A stretch of 64,000 bases of DNA. It comes from Ramazzottius varieornatus (Eukaryota > Tardigrada > Eutardigrada > Parachela > Ramazzottiidae). The DNA lies in contig BDGG01000012.1 of the NCBI GenBank assembly GCA_001949185.1, positions 1,630,035-1,694,034 on the forward strand, in the 5' to 3' direction. Positions 35,628 through 45,502 of this stretch are shown here, piece after piece. The notes beneath the pieces are model-generated. The model was not told the DNA's origin, did not search any database, and saw only the letters and a list, made by a program, of their open reading frames with translations. The position numbers and the translations under genes were made by a program. Positions within the stretch are counted from its first letter, which is position 1, and every line of letters starts with the position of its first letter.

Positions 35628-36808
35628 TGTAGAATATCTTGACCAGGCAGTTTGTTGCAAAGAATTTGCAAGGTTCCGTCGACTCACCGTCAGGTCTCGC
35701 TTACAAATTCGAGAATAATATGGCTGACTATGCTTCCACATGCTTTCATACCTTTCGCTACTCGATCTCAGACTGGTACCGACATTGATTTCCCGTACAG
35801 CTGCGTCAATGAAGTTATCGGAGCCAGTGAAGTTGTCTACGCGTATACAACCCATTGCTTTGCGATTGGTTCGTTCGTGAAGGATCGAACAGCCGACGAG
35901 ACATTTTGGGTGGGTGAGTCGCTTATAGGTTACATCATGGCAATTGTGCTGGAGAATATCGGTTAACGCGATCGATGGAGCACGTGCTGGTTATGCCTTC
36001 TTTCTTGTCGAATGAAACGCTCGCCGGTGCCGTTTCTTCTTGAAGCATCACATGGCTTCGTTCCTGTGAATTTTAGCGTTGTGGTTTTGCGTAACGTGAG
36101 TGCACCGCCTTCTGCTTGCCCAAAGTCAGTAACTCGTGTGATCTATTTTGTCGGAAAGACAATTTGCGGTTCACAAAACTTATGCAGCTGACTCTTAGGA
36201 TCACGTGATAAGACGACGAGACCCCAAGGTTGTACGCAGTACCGTGGTTCTCAGCTTCGAGGCTTTCGCTACACTTTACTACCAGAAATTATTATTCATT
36301 ATAGACAAGGAAGATAATGCCCAAAGATTCTGATTGGCCGTGGCAGCACAATTACAAATGAAGACTGCAGTAGAACTGGAAACTGTATGTAAAAATTATA
36401 GAGAGCTGAACTTCAAATCATTCAATCAACAGGGATGAGCAACGACAATACGTACTTCCTTGTTGTGCCGCGTTTTTGCTGTTTTCCTGATTTGGCCTTT
36501 TGAACTGTCGACGTCGTGGTCAGTTAAAACGGAAAGAAAGATCAGTAAAGTGTTTTCTCTACCTGACATTGTGTATATATACTCTATTGGGGACCACCGT
36601 GCATATGGAGCCATGTAAAATTACCTGCTAATTACGTAGCACTTTGAATTGGGTCACTGCTCAAAGATACATGGTGAGTCAAATGTCTTGGAGGCTTTGA
36701 TTATGCTTTGAAGTTTACAACAGTATTGCTCTGGCTGTGCTTCATACAGCGGGCTAAGATATACAGACGTGGAATGGTTGGTGCGAAAGACCAACAAATG
36801 TCTTCAAA
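35628..36808. other. Divergent intergenic region, GH65 gene and SOD-repeat gene
   Basis: Shared upstream region of two genes on opposite strands. A TATA-like GTGTATATATAC lies about 230 bp before the SOD-repeat ATG. A minus-strand frame between 35855 and 35628 continues upstream of the chosen GH65 start, so that start could lie further 5'. Confidence 0.45.
36572..36583. promoter_or_regulatory. TATA-like palindrome upstream of the SOD-repeat gene
   Basis: GTGTATATATAC in an otherwise mixed sequence, about 230 bp before the ATG at 36809 in the divergent spacer. It could serve either strand. Sequence and position only. Confidence 0.2.
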
Positions 36809-39800
36809 ATGTTTCGCCTGTATGTTTCGATAATATCAGTATTTGTATTTGTGTTCATAGATGTATGGAGAACTGCGCAAGCCCTGGAAGATGGAGGAGC
36901 CTCATCAACAGGCGTTCCAAGAACGGGACCAGACTTTATCGAGGCTCGAGCATCGTTCAACGCAAGAGGTATCAGTGGATACGTCCACTTCAGGGAATAC
37001 ATCCCAGCCCCATCCAATCAATCTGCGGACGGAAATGATACCAGACAGGAACTTCCGACGAGCCCGAAGACCGACAGGAGGGTCGCTGTGGAATACGAGC
37101 TGAGCAGCTCGCAATGGAGCAAACCTCTCTACAACAAGGATGACCTGTTCCTCATACTCCGGGAGTTTCCTGTCATATGGAACGGAGCCTCGGATTCGTG
37201 CTCGGACGACAGCCTGGGAAAACAGTTAGCATACACATTGAACTAAACTTGAATGGATATCGATATGAAGTACTTCATTCCGAATCTACTTTTTCAGAAT
37301 TTTTGCCAAAGATTTTCAAATTGGGCCTATCAAGCCTAACTCCACCATATCCGGTCGGATGGACAACCTGGTGATTCCACTGAAAGGACCCAAGAGTATT
37401 CGGGGGCGATCCATTCTTTTGATCACTACTAGAGGCCGTCGTGCCTGTGCCACCATCACCACACCATCCAACACTCTGCAGATCCGGACCGCAGTAGCCC
37501 GAATGCAAGGGAGCATAGCCGGGACCATCCAGTTCCGTCAGTTCATCTCCGCGCCTACCGACACGACCATCTTTGCCGATCTGTACAAGCTGGTCCCCGA
37601 TGGGCAAGCGGCCAACGTTACATACAAGTGGTTGTTGATGACAACGGGTCCGCTGGACCGCTCACGGCCCGAGGAACAGCTGGCCTGCCGGAACATGCGG
37701 GTGATCTATGACCCGGACTTCCGGTCGGAGACTGAATGCTCTGTAGATAACCAAGCGAGCTGTAAGATTGGTAATATGATGGAAAAATTCGGTGGTATAC
37801 CGGTTGGGTCAACTTCCGGTGTAGCAAAACGGGCGTTCTTCACGGATTCGGACTTTGCTTTGTCTGGGTGGACTACGGGCAGAGGGATCTATGTCGCCAT
37901 ATTCAACCCGAGGAACCCGCTGGTTAGCATAGCTTGTGGAGAAGTCAGGCTACTCCGTCCGAAATTCGCTCAAGCCTCGTTTTCTCTCACTAATGCTCAA
38001 GGTATCGTATGAAACCGTTAAGCTCTCGAGAAGAACATGCTAACAAAGTATCCATTCGCAGGAACAATAAAGTTCCGACAGAGTTCCTCGTTCGATCCAA
38101 CCGAAATCTACATCAGCATGAAGAACCTGAATGGTCAAGCCACCGCTATTGCGGTCCACGATTTCCCTCGTCGTCAAAGATTGAAGGCGGACGAAGAACT
38201 CTGTTCCGCGACTGAAGTTGGGGAGATGTACGATCCTCTAAAAGGCGCCAGATCGTCAGTACCAGTGGACAACTCAACAAGCTACACCCAAGACCAGGTT
38301 GCCATCGGGGACCTGACGGCGAAGAACCGTAACTTTACTTTGGTCGGGACGGACTCGATAGAGCTTGAACACCAGGATGACTATCTACCTCTGTTCGGAG
38401 GTCTCAGCATCATCGGAAGGTCCATTGTCGTGTATGGAGCTAACAAGACTCGACTGATGTGTGGAAACATTTACTCGGAAGGCAGCCTGGTTTCTGCCAA
38501 AGTCTCCTTGTACTACACCGTCGGTACGATGCAACTGCTGAAATCAGCATTACTGCTTTGTTTTAGAATCATCTTTTTCTCGGTTTCAGGTGGTGTTATC
38601 CATTTGCAGCAATCAGCGGAAGACTGGGGCAGTGAAACGACCATCTACGGTAATCTCTTCTACACGAATGCAGTGAAGACGAGCATCACGACGAACCACC
38701 CATGGCGAGCTCACTGGAGCCAAGTCATGCGAGATGCCTTCACCTATGATGGCCGCTGCGTGAACGGCGGTGATGTTTTCGATCCGTTGACGGTGGACGT
38801 TCGGAAGAACTACACTAGCGAATGCAGTGCGCTACATCCCTTTCGGTGTCAGCTGGGCGACCTTAGTGCCCGTCTAGCACCACTGACGATCGCGTTGACT
38901 GCTTCGTCGGGTCTTGGACGGTTTTTCTTCACAGAAACGTACTTCCCGCTCAGCGGACCATTCAGCGCTGTCAACAAGTCCATCATTATTTACAGGTAAA
39001 CGTTTTCCAGCCAGCTCTGTCACTGAACATCATGAAACGGTATGGGAAACCGGCAGTCGGGACGCACTTAACTTTTGGGCACCTGCATACAGGTGCCTAC
39101 CGGAAAATGCAAACCAATCTGTATGCAGGTGCAGGAGCAGAGTGGGCGTTTCGATCCCACATGCTTCGTCCACGTCACTTCACTTGCCATCGGACAATTC
39201 CCATTTTTAGTCAGAATTTTGGTCGAGATCGGACTGCTTGTGGCAACATCGAAGTAGTCCATCCGGTCAAAGCCATCACAAAGACCTGGTTCGGGCAAGG
39301 AGCCAACAAAGTACAGGGCTTCTTCTCGGCGACCCAGGTCAGTGCCGCGCAAGAAACCGAAGTCAATATTGGGTTAGATGGGCTGGGTCGCTCTGTCATG
39401 GACATGAAGATACATGTGGGACCAGTGGAGAAGGACCTGGTTATTCCATGCACCGAAGACTCGCTCGGCGGACTCTATGACCCGTTCGATGCCAGCAACG
39501 ATACTTCATCATCAAACATCACTTCGTTGGTGCCTGTCGGAGCTCTCAGGTAACGTTGCCTTCTTCACGTTGCTCTCCATCTTGGTATCGATATTTTCGC
39601 CCATTGAGCTTTGTCTTTGTAGCTCAAAGTATGGAACCCTTACCGGTTTGATGAGTTACACCAAACAGACGTTCGATGACAACCTCCCACTGACGGGTTC
39701 GAACAGCGTTATTGGGCGGTCTGTCGCGGTTCATGCCGCCGGAGAAAGTAGGGGATGGCTTTGCGGAGATATAGGTAAACCTCTCCCGAAGTACTTCGCG

Positions 39801-40969
39801 GAATTAACTTTATTGATAGATTAACATCATAAAATAACATTGCTTTCCGTTTCAGTGCATGATATTACCGGCATGTCTATGGACAAGGTTGTCCTGTTAC
39901 AAGGGATCGCACAGTTTCCCGGACCTTTCCTTTGGGGATACATACGATTCGTACGAGCTTCCCCTTCTGACGACCGGTTCTCGTTCTTTCCAGCCATGTT
40001 TTATTCTTTCAGGCCCAACTTCGATATGCGGACGGCGGACATTCCGATGTGACCATTACAGTGCGGCTCGCCCACATGTTGAACGAGTCCATCGACTACG
40101 AACTTGCCACTACCGGTCACCGATGGTCCATCCACCAACTTCCTGTAGCCGGAGATGCCTCGTCAATATGGGAAGTCTTCAGATGCATCACAGCTGGGCT
40201 GGTGGACAACTATTACAACACTATCAGCGACACACCCGAATACAAGACAGAATGTTGGGCGGGCAACAAGGAACGCTGTGCGTACGGTGACATCACACCG
40301 CGGTTGGGTCCTCTCAATATCTCATTCGAGTCTAGGCAGGTCTTCACCGACGGCATGCTGCAGCTGCGAGGTAACGTTTCGCTGTTCGGTCGGTCGGTGG
40401 TAATCTCGGGTTTCCGCGAAGAGGATGGGAAGGAGGTTAGACTAGCTTGTGCGAACATCGAGGAAGAAGAGGAAGCGACCGTCACGGTGAATTTACAGCA
40501 GACGGGAAACTTTGACAGGTTGGTTGAAGGACCGGAAGTCACATCTTACTTGCAAACTTAACCATATTTTTGCAGTGCTGGGTTCGAAGCAAGAGTAGCG
40601 GAAGTCCTGAAGATTCATCCATGGAACGTTATCCTGGATCAGACCAAAATCGAGAAGACGTACGAAGGTTCGTGTACGCAAGCCCAGTTGACCATTCGCT
40701 CGCCAAAAGCCCAGGACAAGATCCGCACATTCAACAATTTTGTTGATTTGGACCAGTTCGCGTACATTGGTTACGAATCCTGTGATAAACATGCCGACAC
40801 TCTCCTTAAGAATATCATTGCTATGGTCAAAGGTGGCCATTCTCGTCCTGTCGTAGACGATGACGATGATGGCAATGGAAGACGGTCTGCTGTATCCCGT
40901 CTGTCACACCAGAGAGTCTTTTGGTGTTTTTTGGTTTTAGTATCGATATTTCATGTGAAAAGCCAATGA
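36809..40969 (+). CDS. Secreted copper-only-SOD-repeat-like protein, six repeats, probable GPI anchor
   Basis: Nine exons (36809-37224, 37298-38001, 38062-38523, 38590-38995, 39211-39549, 39623-39774, 39856-39950, 40013-40518, 40576-40969) give 1157 aa. A signal peptide (MFRLYVSIISVFVFVFID) is followed by about six units of 165-200 residues. Each has G-x-[IV]-x-F, a Cys-flanked Y/F-DP motif, GD[LI] and an SOD-like ending such as LSIIGRSIVVYGANKTRLMCGNI read in pieces (SIIGRSIVVY, MCGNI), SVIGRSVAVH or LFGRSVVISG. This matches Cu/Zn-SOD beta-barrel repeats as in copper-only SOD-repeat proteins. The copper histidines are mostly lost: single His remain in AVHDFP (unit 3), KIHVGP and AVHAAGE (unit 5), and SIHQLP (unit 6). 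The C-terminus is Asp-rich, then basic, then hydrophobic (VFWCFLVLVSIF), typical of a GPI signal. It lies between two GH65 genes on the opposite strand. Confidence 0.85.
39079..39132. repeat. Hairpin, perfect 14 bp arms GCACCTGCATACAG
   Basis: GCACCTGCATACAG at 39079 and its exact complement CTGTATGCAGGTGC at 39119, in an intron of the SOD-repeat gene. It shares its core with the MAGI intron element at 29117. Confidence 0.6.
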
Positions 40970-41349
40970 ACAATTTATAGGACACCGGTAAGGAATCTCT
41001 GCACAACGGAAACACTTAAAATGGTAAATTCGAAAATCAATACAAAAGATTATGAATCACAGCTTGTAAAAACTTTCACAGACGTCAATTAAGGCAACTT
41101 TTCCGTCGAGGTAGGATCTCAACAATATCAACTTCGATTAAAACTAAACCAACAAGTCAAAAAAATGAGCCAGAGCATAACCAGCGGGGAATTTGTGAGC
41201 AATGCAGGACTGCTGGACGGTGTTGTCGCTGGGGGTGCACTTCCGGTCACCGTAGGAAGACCTGGTGTGATGGAAGGGTTCACTGGCGACCCGGAAGTGG
41301 CTGGTGGGGGTGTGGAGGTGCTTGTATCTGTAAAACTGGCTTGCTACGG
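40970..41349. other. Convergent 3' region of the SOD-repeat gene and the tandem GH65 gene
   Basis: AT-rich spacer with no supported gene. Frames on the + strand at 41165-41365 only mirror the 3' end of the GH65 gene. Confidence 0.6.
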
Positions 41350-44300
41350 TCAGTGCTCTGGATGATGCCTGAAGGACGCCACAAAATTCAGGTCTTCGTT
41401 ACCTGGACCGGGGTTAGTAAACTCATCGGTGATCTGATATTCACGAAGCATGCTCTTCTCTGTCCTAACGGTTAGTACATAGCCTGCTTGTGGTAGATCG
41501 TAAATTTGACCGGAGTCAACCTCAAGAACTAAATGAGGAGCTATCGAGGTTTTCGAGACGATGTGGATCGTCATTGTGTTGTGGAAGAAGTCAAAAGTCA
41601 TGTTGAACTGATGGCCCAAGTGTTTGTAGCCTACTAGGCTCCATCTGGAGGTTTTAGGCAGGCGCTGTGGATGCAGAGCTAGATGGTCTTCCCTGATTCG
41701 GATGCCACCATATCCGTTGATTACAGCCTGGAAGAAACAGAGATGAGTATAGGTATACGGTTGCCATTGCCAATGGAGTTCCACGTAGTAAAAAGCCGCT
41801 TTCCTCTTCTGTCTCGCCATCGAACTGCGTCAGTTTCCCTCAGTGAAACAGGTTGATAAGCTGAGTCAGGCTCACCTGCAGGAATCCACCCATGCCAGTT
41901 AAGAAGTTCAAAGCGCCAGCGCCATCTCGAACTTCAGACCACACCTGCAAAATATTTTTCGTTGAAAGAAGTCTGATCAAAATCTGGTCTTGATGGTTCC
42001 ACGTACGCCAAACGGTTGGACGATGTTCTCGTAATTCCGCTCGAAGAGAGTATCTGCCTCGACCAGGTTACCGAGCTCCAGGTACCCGACCGAGAACATT
42101 CCCCACGTCATGGCTGGTCCCTCAACATCCGTCACCTGAAACACTCAGCGGTAAAGAAAACACAACAAAGCCTCCCAAGAACAGATATACCTTGCGGTAG
42201 ATATCCAAGTCGTTCTTTCGAAGTTCCGGCGACATGTCCATATCCAAAGGATAGCCCAGTAGAATCACATCCCCTTGCTTGATCTCGGGCACATTCACGT
42301 TACTTCTCGGATGCCAAACGCCTATAACACACCATCCCTTGGAAGCTTCGCTGTGACAGTTAGGTTGCCCTTACTTCGAAGACAGTCATCGCCGAGCTTA
42401 CCAGGTGTATATCCATCAAACTCCAAATGGAACTCTTTACCGTCCATGACACTCTTGGGCATCGCTAGGCGCTGTGCAGTGGTGAGCCAAAGGTTCAGGT
42501 CTGGATGAGAATTGTTAGTAATCTTGAAGACGTATGCCGGCAGCCTAGATTACATAGACACTATTCAGATCAACGCCACTCAGGAAACACGTCTGGATAA
42601 ATTAGCACGTACTCTAATGAAAGCTTAGCGACGTAGTTCGTATAGATGGAGTTGCTAACAGGGAAGTGGTACTCATCAGGTGGCATCACATCTGAAAAAA
42701 GAGAAATCCTTTCTAAAAGTACTGAAGCCGGAAGTGCTATTTTAGCGACGCAAGAGGGAATTCTTACTAATGATACTACAAGTGACAGTAGTTCCGTTCG
42801 AACATGCGGAGCGGCTCTGCCAGAAGATGGCCATCTCGACCGCCATTTCCTCCAACCTCATCTCCCTGATGGCCTTCATCTTGTCGTCGATCACGTACAG
42901 GTACTGCCGAACAGCGAAAGCGATGTCACCGGTGATATGGATTTCGTACTCTCCGGATGGTGGCCACGGCGAAGTTTCCGTACCTGCATTCAGGAGCGAA
43001 CTCCATATCCAGTATTTTAACTGTTTTTGGAAACCAAAGCAAAGCCACGCGCGCTACACGCCGATGCATACCCGTATAGGCAGATTCCCAGGCAAACTTG
43101 GCACCTTTATATCCGTACAGAATAGCGTTGGCTTTCGCGGCATCCAGTGTCAGGGTTCGAGCTTCGAGCAGAAGTCTAGCTTGCTCGGGATGTAAGTTCA
43201 GGATGGGTGGATACTGAAAAACGAAGACAACGGTTATCCTACCGAAACATAGTAAGATATGAAGGACTGTGTCAAAACATACCATCCAGGTTTCGGTATC
43301 CCAAAAGATGTGTCCAGAGTAGTCAGAGTTTGCTGGTCCACGAGCTAAACCACCTATAACCAGAAATCTGTAATCTATATTCTGCGCTAACGAGTAAGAA
43401 TGTTCGGATGCGGTGATGACGAGCCTGGGCTGAGTCCGATGAAGCGGTTGCCCTGGTCTTGCTGGTTGGGCAAGGAGGCAAGCAGGAAGTACAGGCTACC
43501 ATATAGTCCTTGAGCTAGCTCGAAGTTCTCGGTGGCATCTACATCGATTCTGCCGTTGTCCCAGTAGGAGCCCCACTTGGCAATATGAGCGTTCTTGATA
43601 AACTCGGAGGACTTTCCGCGGAACTTCTGGGCCGCCTATTGCCATCGAGATAAAACTTAGGTAAACCTGTAACAAGGTGAAAGTCCTAGGCCACCTACCG
43701 CCCGAGTCTCACTGGGCCTTGAACTGATGTAGACGTGGATTTCGCGCGAAACTTCCTGGCCAGCAGCAAGGACGAAGTTGCTAATGGTGGAACGCCAGAT
43801 CATGTTGATCGGTGAAGGAGCCATTCCTTTCAACTCAGGGATGACAGTTCTCCCGTCAGCTTCCTTGAACAATGACTCGGGTTGGTTCCTGCAAACCAAG
43901 AGCTGGGTATTTAATCGAAATAAGCTGACTCGAAATAATGTAAACTTGAGGCAATAACGCTTCTGTTTGTGGAATGTGAAGGGAATATTCATACCCGCCA
44001 ATGGATATTTGCCGTGTCGGCTGGAAGACGATATCCTCACTCCTAAGCTGGCTTTCATCCGGGAATTTATCAAAGAAAATTTCCACCGGATCTTGCTCTC
44101 GGCTGTCGCGATGCGAGAGTGCGTCTTTGGGTCGCGTGAACGAGACATGGGCAGCAAGTAGTCTGTCGTTGTCCCGGTGAGCAAAGATTTCATGTGTAAT
44201 GACCAAGGACGGATTCCGGAGCCTTGTAGTCGTCGTGAAAATACCTAATCGAAAAACAAACGGTAACACAAACCAATATCAAACCTTCGAATTTACGCTG

Positions 44301-45466
44301 GGAACCAAAACCGGAAACAGCATTACCTTCCCTGACGTTGAGCTCGTATGTCCGATTGACCAGCTGCGCGGGCAATGTGTGGTTGGTCCTCACAGTAAAA
44401 GCTACCAATGATGGAATACGTGCGCGACTACTCTTGGGTCCCTCACCGTTGTACAGACCGTTCATGTGAACCCACGAACTGTTGACCATCGTGGCGATAT
44501 GACCATTCCCCACTTCCGGCATGTACTTCGCCGCTGGTAAACTGCAACGTAGCATTCATTGTTACACTGATGATCCATTTTCATCCGTGAATTAACGCAG
44601 TTTTGTACGATATTTACCTTGTGGACTGAAACAGCCATGGGAGTTGTGACCAATGGAAGGAATCCGCCGCGACCGCTACCAAGTAAATCCGGCTTCTTTT
44701 GACGGTGATGTGGCCTCCGACTTTGACTCGCCAGGATGTGTCGTTTCCTCCGGTGTAGTCCGCGCTCCCAGGTTCGATGTATAGCGTGGCATGTTGGTTC
44801 TCCCTGGTTACAGTAATCAGGATCTCCTCTCTTGAAAATCTTAGATTCACGATGAAGCCCTGGTAGTTAAGCGCATGGATGGACCATGCTTCAGTTCCTT
44901 CCGGGATGATGGGGTCAATCAACAGCCTGTTGTTGTCCAGTTGGATACCGGCGTATCCGTTGAGGACACCTTGGAGGAAGGCACCGTGTCCCGCAAGGCT
45001 AGTTCTGAATGGCCTGTCAGTGGGTAAAGTCTCTCCCGGCGACGTCCACTGGTACTCTGGTATGATCTGATGACAGATGATCGAGTAAGTAATGCAGGCA
45101 ATCAGAGAACCCAGTGTGAGTTTGATAAGGAGACGCATAGTCTACCTACGTGGAAGTCGCCTTGGACGACGGAGAGCATGTCAGGCACAGGTTGGGACAG
45201 GCCTGACAATGGGCAATTACGTCTCTTGGCAAGTTCGTAAACACTACGCCGTATGGGAACATATGTTGACTTGATATCGCACTGAAAGAAACAGATAGCA
45301 CCTGTTTGCAACATAGGTAACTGTAGCTAGGTCTACTGCTATTGCCAAATGCCACAACGTGCAAGCGGAAACCGGTTCAGCAGCTGCCGGCGGCTGAAAA
45401 GACCAATAAAGTTAGTTCTCGAAAGGTCCATCCTCGTATGTACGTACGGTGCCTGTACTTTAATTT

Positions 45467-45502
<36 letters not shown>

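Noticed and set aside
45467-45501. CA tract considered as a coding or regulatory element
   Set aside because: A plain microsatellite inside an intron.
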